Counted from the stretch's first letter, positions 1-5,570 are shown. The stretch: 9,315 nt of DNA from RECO01 sp050485385 (GCA_050485385.1 JBJHBG010000147.1:1-9315), one strand, 5' to 3'. Notes: a model not told the origin generated them from the sequence alone. A program made the numbers and translations.

Positions 1-432
1 CGCCTGCGCGCCGCGGCGTTCCGGCTGCGCACGCCGACCGTGGTGCTGGCGCGCGCGGCCGAACGCCTCGGTGCCGCCGGCCGCCGCCTCGCGGCCGGGC
101 TCGCCCGCCGCACCGAACGCGACCGCCTCACCCTCGCCCCCCTCGCCCGGCGGCTACGTCCCACCCACGCCCGCGCTCTCGCCGACCGCCAGCGTCAGCT
201 CCAGGCCCTCGCCGCCCGGCTCGAAGCCCTGGGCTACCAGCGCACCCTGGCCCGCGGCTACGCGCTGGTCCGCGACGAACAGGGCCACCTCGTTGCCAGT
301 CACGCGACGGCCGAGACGGCAACCCGCCTCGCCATCGAGTTCACCGACGGCAAGCTCGACGTCGCCCCCCTCACGGCCTCGAGGCCGCGCCGCAAGCCGG
401 CGACGCCCCCGAAGCAGGGGACGCTGCTTTGA
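1..432 (+). CDS. xseA: Exodeoxyribonuclease VII large subunit, C-terminal part (5' end outside window)
   Basis: The frame is open from the first base and ends at TGA 430-432, giving the last 143 residues. XseA is the large subunit of exonuclease VII, which with several XseB copies degrades single-stranded DNA to short oligonucleotides in the cytoplasm. The visible part is the family's C-terminal region: an Arg/Ala/Leu-rich helical stretch (coiled-coil-like, about residues 15-75) that in the family forms the long XseB-binding helices, followed by the end motif LARGYALV and the DGKLDV block typical of the XseA tail. The nuclease core and OB-fold lie upstream, outside the window. The basic, Pro-rich last 20 residues are a variable tail. 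No xseB follows on this strand; the next gene is mazG after 123 bp. Assignment rests on the conserved LxRGYA and DG motifs recalled from the family. Confidence 0.88.
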   Translation, partial: RLRAAAFRLRTPTVVLARAAERLGAAGRRLAAGLARRTERDRLTLAPLARRLRPTHARALADRQRQLQALAARLEALGYQRTLARGYALVRDEQGHLVASHATAETATRLAIEFTDGKLDVAPLTASRPRRKPATPPKQGTLL

Positions 433-439
433 TGGAACG

Positions 440-527
440 AAGGCAGGGGGGACTTGATGGTCCCCCCCTGGCCCCCCGGCGCGAGCCGTCGCCCGGGGGT
501 TCCAGGGGGCCAAAAGCCCCCTGCCTT
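440..527. repeat. G/C-rich nested palindrome in the xseA-mazG gap
   Basis: Three paired segments read outside in: 440-450 (AAGGCAGGGGG) with 517-527 (CCCCCTGCCTT), a perfect 11 bp; 464-471 (CCCCCTGG) with 502-509 (CCAGGGGG), 8 bp; and 473-479 with 493-499, 7 bp, around a 13-nt loop. The right half can instead fold on itself as a compact hairpin at 503-523, so two exclusive structures are possible. It fills most of the 123-bp gap between xseA and mazG and ends 15 bp before the mazG ribosome binding site. GC-rich intergenic palindromes of this style are common in high-GC alphaproteobacteria; membership of a dispersed repeat family is inference. Confidence 0.7.
503..523 (+). terminator. Possible hairpin terminator or attenuator after xseA
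   Basis: An 8-bp perfect stem, CAGGGGGC (503-510) and GCCCCCTG (516-523), encloses the 5-nt loop CAAAA. It lies 70 bp after the xseA stop. No run of T follows (GCCTTGCCC), so classical intrinsic termination is weakly supported. It may act as an mRNA-stabilising hairpin or be only part of the larger palindrome. Confidence 0.35.
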
Positions 528-542
528 GCCCTACTGTTTACC

Positions 543-549
543 GGAGGAG
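543..549 (+). promoter_or_regulatory. Strong ribosome binding site that sets the mazG start
   Basis: GGAGGAG at 543-549 lies 6 nt before GTG 556. This spacing favours GTG 556 over ATG 571 (21 nt away) and over the upstream in-frame ATGs at 454 and 457, which lie within the palindrome. Confidence 0.8.
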
Positions 550-555
550 ACCGCC

Positions 556-1353
556 GTGCAGCACTCGGCCATGGACCAGCTGGTGGGGGTGATGGCGCGA
601 TTGCGCGATCCGGAGGGCGGCTGTCCCTGGGACGTGGCGCAGAGCTTCGAGACCATCGCGCCCTACACCATCGAGGAGGCCTACGAGGTGGCCGATGCGA
701 TCCAGCGGGGCGATCCGGCAGACCTCCTGGCCGAGTTGGGCGATCTGTTGTTGCAGGTGGTGTATCACGCACGGATGGCCGAGGAGCAGGGCTGGTTCCG
801 CTTCGAGGACGTGGCGGCGGCGATCACTGCCAAGATGATCGACCGGCATCCGCACGTCTTCGGCGACGTCAGCGTGGCTGACGCCGAATCCCAGTCCCGA
901 GCCTGGGAGGCGCGCAAGCGGGCCGAGCGGGCGGCGAAGGCCGCGGCCAATGGCAGCGTCGACCACGTGCTGGCCGACGTGCCGGTGGCGCTGCCGGCGT
1001 TGAAGCGGGCGCAGAAGCTCCAGGCGCGGGCGGCGCGGGTGGGCTTCGACTGGCCCGACGCGCGAGGGGCCGCCGCGAAGGTCCAGGAGGAACTGGCGGA
1101 AATAGAGACGGCGGCGGGCGACCCCGACGCCGAGGCTGCCGAGGTCGGCGACCTGCTGTTCGCCTGCGTGAACCTCGCCCGGCATCTGGGCGTGCCGGCA
1201 GAGGAGGCGTTGCAGGCGGCCTCGCGGCGGTTCGAGCGCCGTTTCGGGCACCTGGAGGAGCGGCTGGCGGCCGAGCAGAAGCGGCCGGAGGAGGTGGATC
1301 TCGACCGGCTGGAAGCGCTCTGGCAGGAGGCGAAGCGGGAGGAACGCCGTTGA
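556..1353 (+). CDS. mazG: Nucleoside triphosphate pyrophosphohydrolase MazG
   Basis: The product (265 residues, close to the 263 of the E. coli protein) hydrolyses (d)NTPs to the monophosphate and pyrophosphate in the cytoplasm, a housecleaning role that also affects ppGpp levels in E. coli. Both MazG domains are present. The N-terminal one starts with LRDPEGGCPWD (about 16-26) and has the metal-binding acidic residues in EEAYE (E40, E41, E44) and ELGDL (E60, D63). HPHVFGD follows near residue 97. The C-terminal domain has VGFDW, the EELAEIE helix and EVGDLLFACVNLARHLG, the copy that carries the activity in E. coli. The tail FERRF is also typical. The start is GTG 556 because of the GGAGGAG 6 nt upstream. 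The 3' end overlaps the next gene by 4 nt. No sign of decay; GC-rich third positions throughout. Confidence 0.95.
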   Translation: MQHSAMDQLVGVMARLRDPEGGCPWDVAQSFETIAPYTIEEAYEVADAIQRGDPADLLAELGDLLLQVVYHARMAEEQGWFRFEDVAAAITAKMIDRHPHVFGDVSVADAESQSRAWEARKRAERAAKAAANGSVDHVLADVPVALPALKRAQKLQARAARVGFDWPDARGAAAKVQEELAEIETAAGDPDAEAAEVGDLLFACVNLARHLGVPAEEALQAASRRFERRFGHLEERLAAEQKRPEEVDLDRLEALWQEAKREERR

Positions 1354-1799
1354 TCTTTCGCCGCGCGGTCGTTGGTGACGTACCGGCCATCGTCGCCATG
1401 CTCGCCGACGACCATCTGGGGACCGGCCGTGAGGATGTTTCGGCGGCGGCGCTGCCGCGCTATCTGGAGGCCTTTGCCAGCGTCGACCGCGATCCTAATC
1501 AGCTCCTGGCGGTGGCCGAGGACGCCGGGCGCGTCGTCGGTTGCTTGCAGATCAGCTTCCTGCCGGGCCTGTCGCGGCAGGGGATGTGGCGCGGCCAGAT
1601 CGAGAGCGTGCGGACGGCGGCGGAGCGGCGCGGCCAGGGCATCGGCGCCGCCTTCGTCGCCTGGGCACTGGAGCGCTGCCGCGAGCGCGAGTGCGGCCTC
1701 GTGCAGCTCACGACGCACACCAGCCGCACCGACGCCCACCGCTTCTACGAACGCCTCGGCTTCGAAGCGAGCCACGTCGGCATGAAGGTGGTCCTGTAG
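1350..1799 (+). CDS. GNAT-family N-acetyltransferase
   Basis: The 149-residue protein has the length and layout of a single-domain GNAT enzyme, which moves an acetyl group from acetyl-CoA to an amine. It opens with the typical strand IFRRAVVGDVPAI. The central strand VVGCLQISFLPGL (about 62-74) is followed by the acetyl-CoA pyrophosphate loop RRGQGIG (93-99). The C-terminal part has DAHRFYERLGF (128-138), with Y133 at the place of the usual catalytic tyrosine. The start is TTG 1350: the sequence TTGA overlaps the mazG stop, and GGGAGGA at 1337-1343 lies 6 nt before it, so the two genes are probably translationally coupled. The substrate cannot be told from sequence. The stop at 1797-1799 marks the right edge of the healthy plus-strand block; beyond it only minus-strand scraps are seen. 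Confidence 0.88.
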   Translation: MIFRRAVVGDVPAIVAMLADDHLGTGREDVSAAALPRYLEAFASVDRDPNQLLAVAEDAGRVVGCLQISFLPGLSRQGMWRGQIESVRTAAERRGQGIGAAFVAWALERCRERECGLVQLTTHTSRTDAHRFYERLGFEASHVGMKVVL

Positions 1800-1967
1800 G
1801 CAGCGGTCAAGGTCGCGCCGGAACTCCCAAAGGCCGGCCATCGGCAGTTGCGTGGTGGCGGTCATGCGGTCCCCGGCGGTCGGTGACACCGCGAGCTCGA
1901 CCGGCGCCATGGCATTTTCCGGCATGGCCTGAAACCACAGACCGTGGGCGGGACAGTCACCGTTCAT
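1800..1967 (-). pseudogene. 5' remnant of an unidentified minus-strand gene, possibly with a YtkA/FixH-like domain
   Basis: A minus-strand frame starts at ATG 1967 and gives about 56 residues of protein-like sequence (HGLWFQAMPENAMAP, then LPMAGLWEF) before it runs into the antisense of the acetyltransferase. The frame stays open far beyond, but that part is only shadow of the plus-strand genes, so the gene appears cut at about 1800-1806. The ATG overlaps the stop of the upstream remnant (ATGA, 1964-1967), the usual sign of a former operon. The final LPMAGLWEF motif resembles the closing strand of small beta-sandwich domains of the YtkA or FixH kind, where a similar 'G.W' motif occurs; this is a weak guess from a short stretch. 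Confidence 0.35.
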
Positions 1968-2342
1968 CGCATCCCCGCCGTGTCCGCCTGCTCCCGATAC
2001 ATGAAGGCGCGCAGGCCGAGGCCGATGGCCGGGAGCATGCAGACGGCGAAGCCTGCGGGCGTGTTCGGGAACGAACGCTCGGGGCCGCCTTCAGCACTCG
2101 AGCTGCCGATAACGGAGCGCGAACTCGCGGTCGTGGCGACCGCACCCAGCTTCGGGGCAGCAGGCCAAGCGCGGCTGCGAGCCCGCTACCCGTCACGATC
2201 GCCGTCGGTGGGCACCTTGGGGCCGGGTCGGCGCGATTGGCTGCGGGCTGGCCGCTCCACCAGCCCGGCAGCGCGACGGCGGCGTTGTTCGCGACGGTCG
2301 AGACGCCTACGGCAGCCGTGCTCCTTCGCGTCGAGCGTGCGG
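1964..2342 (-). pseudogene. Frame-broken remnant of a hydrophobic, possibly membrane, protein
   Basis: On the minus strand two overlapping frames together look like one protein tail. One frame (about 2342 to 2160) gives Ala/Val-rich text such as VANNAAVALPGWW and AIVTGSGLAAALGLLP. The other opens after the TAG at 2186-2188 and runs to TGA 1964-1966 with FAVCMLPAIGLGLRAF, a credible transmembrane segment, then a charged C-terminus. A frameshift near 2150-2175 would join them. The stop overlaps the ATG of the next remnant by 4 nt. I do not recognise the family; a transporter or other inner-membrane protein would fit the hydrophobic segments. The upstream end is lost where the methyltransferase gene ends. 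No better plus-strand reading is seen here. Confidence 0.3.
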
Positions 2343-2990
2343 TCAGGGCCCGCGGCCGTCCCGGTGGCGCTGGAGCCAGCCCACGTTGAATCGCTGGACG
2401 GTGCCGCCGGGTGTCACGTGGTCGAACGTCCGGGCGTCGACGAGCAGGAAGGTCGACCCGAGGAACGTCTCCAGATCTTCGGCGCCGTAGCGACGAACCG
2501 GAAGACCGCTGCAGCGCTCGGGCCCGTCCGGCGCGAACGTGGCGATCACCGCATGGCCGCCCGGGATCACCGCCGCCTCGAGCACGCGCCGGTAAGCCGC
2601 CCGCTCCCCCTCACCCACCAGGAAGTGGAGGACCGCGCGGTCGTGCCACAGGCGATAACGTCGTTCCGGTCGCCACGCGGTGACGTCGCGGACGACGGCC
2701 GGCAGCCCTTCGACCGGACCGAGACCCGCCTCGCGGCGCCTCCGGTTGCCGTGCCCGATCGCCTCGGCCGAGACATCGACGAGCGTGATGTCGTGGTAGC
2801 CAAGGGCGAGCAGTCGGTCGGGCAGCCGCGACAGCCCGGTACCGACATCGACGATCGGATCGTCCGGTTCCAGGCCGATCCGCGCAACGAAGCCCAGTGC
2901 GGTATCGGGCGAGGGCTCGTACCAGCTCACGGCGGTCTCGGGCCGCGTCCGGAAGACCTCGTCCCAGTGTCGGGTGCGGTCGTCGCTCAT
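2343..2990 (-). CDS. Class I SAM-dependent methyltransferase
   Basis: This 215-residue protein matches a family of small soluble methyltransferases often annotated only as class I SAM-dependent, sometimes as trans-aconitate or thiopurine-like. It opens with TRHWDEVFRT and VSWYEPSPDTAL, the family's N-terminal signature. Motif I, the SAM-binding loop, is IVDVGTGLSRL (46-56); the acidic end of strand 2 is ITLVDVSAEAI. DVTAWRPERRY, LWHDRAVLHFL and GGHAVIATFAPDGPERCSGLPV follow in the usual order, and the end DHVTPGGTVQRFN is also typical. It looks full length with no internal damage. The start is ATG 2990; GGAG lies about 10 nt upstream, and ATGA overlaps the stop of a possible small ORF. It sits downstream of a truncated MerR-type regulator on the same strand and may have been its operon partner. 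Its substrate is unknown. It is the only intact-looking gene in the 1800-5520 block. Confidence 0.88.
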   Translation of the reverse strand: MSDDRTRHWDEVFRTRPETAVSWYEPSPDTALGFVARIGLEPDDPIVDVGTGLSRLPDRLLALGYHDITLVDVSAEAIGHGNRRRREAGLGPVEGLPAVVRDVTAWRPERRYRLWHDRAVLHFLVGEGERAAYRRVLEAAVIPGGHAVIATFAPDGPERCSGLPVRRYGAEDLETFLGSTFLLVDARTFDHVTPGGTVQRFNVGWLQRHRDGRGP

Positions 2991-3151
2991 CGTCGGCGAA
3001 CTCCATGGCGATCATCGCCCCGACGCGCCTGCATGGCACGGCGGGGCCCGTTGCCGCACGAACCGGGGCTGCACCAGCCCTCCGGCGCAAGCGAACCGAG
3101 CGCGTCGCGTCCACCATCGCGGCAGAACCGCTGGCGTGCATGGCGCATCAT
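2987..3151 (-). CDS. Possible 54-residue ORF between the MerR remnant and the methyltransferase
   Basis: The frame starts with two ATGs (3151, 3148). GGGAGGA at 3154-3160 precedes them, and the stop TGA overlaps the methyltransferase ATG by 4 nt, so signals and spacing fit a coupled small gene. Against it, the product is Arg/Gly-rich with no recognisable motif, and only 37 of 54 codons end in G or C by hand count (about 69%), low for this genome. The neighbouring frame from ATG 3141 has slightly better third-position GC (about 76%) but no closing stop before the methyltransferase. I recognise no family. It may be decayed sequence, or a leader whose translation couples to the methyltransferase. 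Confidence 0.25.
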   Translation of the reverse strand: MMRHARQRFCRDGGRDALGSLAPEGWCSPGSCGNGPRRAMQARRGDDRHGVRRR

Positions 3152-3159
3152 CGTCCTCC

Positions 3160-3468
3160 CTATCGGAACAGCTCGGCGAGTACCGGGCAATCGCCACCGC
3201 CGTCGTCGCACTTTTGGACGGGGTCCGCGAGGGCGACCTCCATCGCACGGAGGTCGACGAATTCGGCGCGCACGTCGGCGAGATGACGTTCGCCAGTCGC
3301 CTCGACGGCAGCGCTGGACGCATCGTCGGCGGCAGCAAGGCCGGGCAAGGCCACGGCGTCGCCGAGCGGAAAGCCGAGTGCACGGCAGCGGGCGACGAAG
3401 CGCAGCCGGGCGATGTCGTTACGGCCATAGAGGCGGCGCCCGTTGGCGTCACGCCGCGCCGGTGGCAC
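3160..3468 (-). pseudogene. MerR-family transcriptional regulator, N-terminus deleted
   Basis: About 102 residues match MerR-family regulators from the end of the DNA-binding domain onward: PPARRDANGRRLYGRNDIARLRF, where the family has 'NGYRxY...DxxRLxFI', then the LGFPLGDA helix, HLADVRAEFVDLRAME (the long dimer coiled coil), and a C-terminal KCDDGGGDCPVL loop. Family members begin with about 35-40 more residues containing the helix-turn-helix (the 'TIRYYE' region); here the frame meets a stop about 17 bp upstream and the sequence there belongs to the dehydrogenase on the other strand. The remnant is therefore not expected to bind DNA. Two cysteines sit at the usual metal-loop places (C87, C94 of the remnant), but the cysteine normally found at the start of the dimer helix region is replaced (ASSAAVE), so metal sensing would also be impaired. 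It was probably the regulator of the methyltransferase operon, or was divergent from its own target, before the deletion. Confidence 0.75.
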
Positions 3469-3476
3469 GACGCAGC
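3465..3476. other. Deletion/fusion junction between two head-to-head truncated genes
   Basis: MerR homology on the minus strand ends at about 3466 (PPARR), and dehydrogenase homology on the plus strand begins at about 3474 (SWLTP). Only about 8 bp separate them, although divergent genes of these families would normally be separated by both 5' ends and a promoter region. The simplest reading is one deletion that removed both starts and everything between. Confidence 0.6.
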
Positions 3477-4420
3477 TGGCTCACCCCTGCCGACGAAGCG
3501 CATATCCGTGCCGTATCGGAGTGCATCGAGCTGCGCCACATCTCCCGGCAAGCCATCCTGGCCGGTGAGGTGCCGGCGCCCGGCGCCGACGTGCTGATGG
3601 TGGAGTCCTGCGGTCGTGGTCATTACGGCGAGGAATTGCCGCTGGCGGCGTTTGCCCCGCTGGTCACGCCTCGGCTGCGCTGGCTGCAGACGTGCAGCAG
3701 CGGGGTGGGCCATGTCCTGGAACTCGGCATCGTGTCGCCCGACGTCCAGATCACCAATGCCGCGGGCATCCACGCCGACGCCCTGGCCGAAAGCACGCTC
3801 GTCGCCATCTTGCTGCACGCCAAGCAACTGGTAACGCGCATCGACGACCAGCGGGCGCGCCGCTGGCGCGAGTTACGGTGCGTCGAGCTGCGCGGCAAAA
3901 CCGTCTGCATCCTCGGAACGGGGCACATCGGCAAGGCCATCGCCGCCCGCGGAGCCGCCTTCGGCCTCGGCGTCGTCGGCGTGCGCCGCCACCCGCAACC
4001 CACGCCCTGCTTCGAGGCGGTCTACGGTCACGACGAGTTGCACCGCGCGCTGGCGGCGGCGCATTTCGTCGTCGTCGCCTGTCCGCTCACGGCAGAAACG
4101 AGCGGCATGATCGACGCCGCAGCCCTCGCCGCCATGCGGCCGGGCGCTTTCCTCGTCAACATCGCCCGCCGCCGCATCCTGCAAGACGGGCCCGTCCTGG
4201 AGGCGCGGCAAAGCGGTCACCTCGTCGACGCCTTCGCACTCGAACCGCTGCCCGTCGATCATCCTATTGGGATGCACCGAACGTCACCGTGACGCCGCAC
4301 GATTCCCATTCCTCGGAATTCATCGGCGACAACATGGTCGACTTGTGCACGCGGAACCTGCGTCGCTGGCTGCGAGGCGAGCCGCTTTCGAACGTCATCG
4401 ACCGCGACCGCGGTTACTGA
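3474..4420 (+). pseudogene. D-2-hydroxyacid dehydrogenase remnant: no start, frameshifted, catalytic Glu lost
   Basis: The family reduces 2-keto acids to D-2-hydroxyacids (or the reverse) with NAD(P)H. Homology begins at SWLTPADE; about 5-10 N-terminal residues and the start codon are missing. Recognisable parts are PRLRWLQTCSSGVGHVL, the NAD loop GTGHIG (3915-3932), CPLTAETSGMID, and VNIAR with the catalytic Arg at 4167. After that there is damage: the Gly after this Arg is Arg, about four residues of the usual 'GxxAGAALDVFE' stretch are missing, and the place of the catalytic Glu is Ala (codon 4236). At 4263-4264 the run CC should be CCC: one base is missing, since DHP is followed by YWDAPN only in the next frame. 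The end then reads normally (TPH with the catalytic His at 4298, NLRRWLRGEPLSNVIDRDRGY) to TGA 4418. No ribosome binding site or promoter is identifiable. The lost catalytic Glu argues against pure sequencing error. Confidence 0.82.
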
Positions 4421-4452
4421 CCATGCGCCCGGCCGTCCAAGCCGACGCATGA

Positions 4453-5158
4453 ATGGCGGCAGAGAGGGCCGACACGCCGCTTTTTGCGGTGGACGGCCTG
4501 AACGTCGACCTTGCTGGCCCCGACGGCTACGCCAAGGCCGTTGACGGGGTCGGTTTTTGCATCCGGCCGGGCGAGGCCATCGCCTTGGTCGGCGAGGCCG
4601 GTTCGGGGAACTCGGTCACGGTGCTGTCGATCCTCGGACTCGTGCCGCGTCCGGTGGCACGGGTGCGCGGCCGCGGGATCGCCGTCGACGGTCGGGACCC
4701 ACTGCGCTTGCCGCCGCACGCACTGCGGCGCGTGCGCGGACGCGACCTGGCGATGGTCTTCCAGGAGCCCAGGACCAGCCGCAACCCGGTCCTTACGGTG
4801 GCCGAGCAAACCGCCGAAGCGGCTCGGCTGCACCTGAACGAACGGCCGCGTCACGCCCTGACGCGGGCCGTTGCGATGCTGGGGCGCATCGGCATGCCCG
4901 AGCCGGGACGGGTGGCGCGAAGCTATCCGTTCCAGCTCTCGGGCGGGATGCGGCAGCGCGCCATGATCGCCATGGCCTTGGCTTGCGGTCCAAGGCTCCT
5001 GGTTGCCGACGAGCCGACCACGGCGCTCGACGTCACCACCCAAGCGCAGACCTTGGACCCGTTGCGCGACTTGCGCCGCGAGTTCGGCCAGGCGTCGTCG
5101 TTCATCACCCACGACCTGGGCGTCGTCGCCGAGATCGCCGGCCGCGTGCTGGTGCGCC
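4453..5158 (+). pseudogene. Dipeptide/oligopeptide ABC transporter ATPase (DppD/OppD type), Walker A mutated and C-terminus lost
   Basis: Homology to DppD-type ATPases runs from ATG 4453 for about 235 residues: FAVDGLNVDLA, the Walker A region GEAGSGNSVTVLSILGLVP, Q-loop MVFQEP, signature LSGGMRQRAMIAMALA (162-177), Walker B LLVADEPTTALDVT (D186, E187) and switch His H220 in FITHDLGVVAEIAGRVLV. The Walker A lysine, needed for ATP binding, is Asn53 (AAC 4609-4611). The Q-loop stretch usually read as QEPMTSLNP is here QEPRTSRNP. Family members are about 320-340 residues; this one stops matching at about 5158, where a different ABC protein's tail begins in another frame. The continued frame ends meaninglessly at 5295. 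There is no clear ribosome binding site; an in-frame start just after a nine-codon ORF (TGA then ATG at 4450-4455) is all that supports 4453. No permease, substrate-binding protein or DppF partner is nearby. It follows the dehydrogenase remnant by 32 bp and may once have shared its operon. Confidence 0.82.
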
Positions 5159-5159
5159 G

Positions 5160-5430
5160 CGGCCGGAGAAGATCGAGGTGCATCCGACCGAGCCCGCAGG
5201 ACCGGCCAACCGCGTCGCCGGCCGGCTCGCCTCCTGGAACGACTACGGCACCTCGTTCCAGCTCCGCGTGCATACCGATGCCCTCGGCGAGTTGATCGTC
5301 CAGCAGCCGGCCTTCAAGCGACCGCTCGAGCCCAGCCCCGACGCCTCGGTCGTCGTTCGACCCGACCGACGCACGGCAGCAGAAGCCTTCCCTTCATGCA
5401 CAAGACATAAAATATTCGATGAATAAATAA
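5160..5430 (+). pseudogene. C-terminal TOBE-domain fragment of a PotA/spermidine-type ABC ATPase
   Basis: In the third frame, RPEKIEVHP begins exactly at 5160. This motif, usually 'VRPEKI', opens the C-terminal TOBE region of PotA/PotG/FbpC-type ATPases. The next 60 residues fit that domain: GRLASWNDYGTSFQLRV, then GELIVQQPAFKRPLEP. Near 5351-5356 the frame seems to slip by one base: VVV is followed in the first frame by SFDPTDAR, close to the family's closing 'W-D-P-x-D-A' strand; that frame ends at TAA 5428-5430, while the unshifted frame ends at 5424-5426. No nucleotide-binding domain of this ATPase is present; its place is taken by the DppD-type remnant in a different frame. It cannot work as part of a transporter on its own. 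The TOBE call is good; the second slip is only probable. Confidence 0.68.
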
Positions 5431-5520
5431 ACTCCCCAATTACGGCAATATCTCGTGGACGCGGCAAAGAGATAGCCATGATTCAGGAAATATTTAAGTA
5501 TAAACAGGCTCGACGAGTTG
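5401..5520. other. Low-GC patch between the remnants and the hut locus
   Basis: Hand count gives 46 G/C in 120 bases (38%), and only 6 of 30 at 5401-5430, against about 70% around it. It contains several stop codons in close succession (TAA at 5424, 5428) and A/T runs such as AAATATT. No gene, transposon end or convincing promoter was recognised. Short frames start here (for example ATG 5478 on the plus strand) but continue only as shadow of hutH. Confidence 0.6.
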
Positions 5521-5527
5521 GGATGGG

Positions 5528-5547
5528 GGTGGACCGAAGCGTCCACC
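5528..5547 (-). terminator. Probable hairpin terminator of hutI-hutH
   Basis: A perfect 7-bp stem, GGTGGAC (5528-5534) with GTCCACC (5541-5547), and a 6-nt loop lie 23 bp after the hutH stop in the direction of transcription. No T-run follows on the minus strand (CCCATCCC), so it may need Rho or serve to protect the 3' end. Confidence 0.4.
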
Positions 5548-5570
5548 GTACGCCCCTGCGTTGCGCGTGG

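Noticed and set aside
765..1967. A 400-codon minus-strand frame across mazG and the acetyltransferase
   Set aside because: Apart from its first 56 residues it is the mirror of two well-supported plus-strand genes and shows Arg/Ala/Ser-rich shadow composition.
1944..4292. A 782-codon open frame on the plus strand
   Set aside because: It strings together non-coding text, the antisense of the methyltransferase and of the MerR remnant, and only from about 3474 the dehydrogenase frame. Its length is due to the scarcity of stop codons at high GC.
4303..4323. A short inverted repeat around GGAATTC in the dehydrogenase tail
   Set aside because: It lies inside clear coding homology and is too short to be more than chance.
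4423..4452. A nine-codon ORF directly before the DppD-type ATG
   Set aside because: Too short, with no ribosome binding site; probably just sequence between two remnants.
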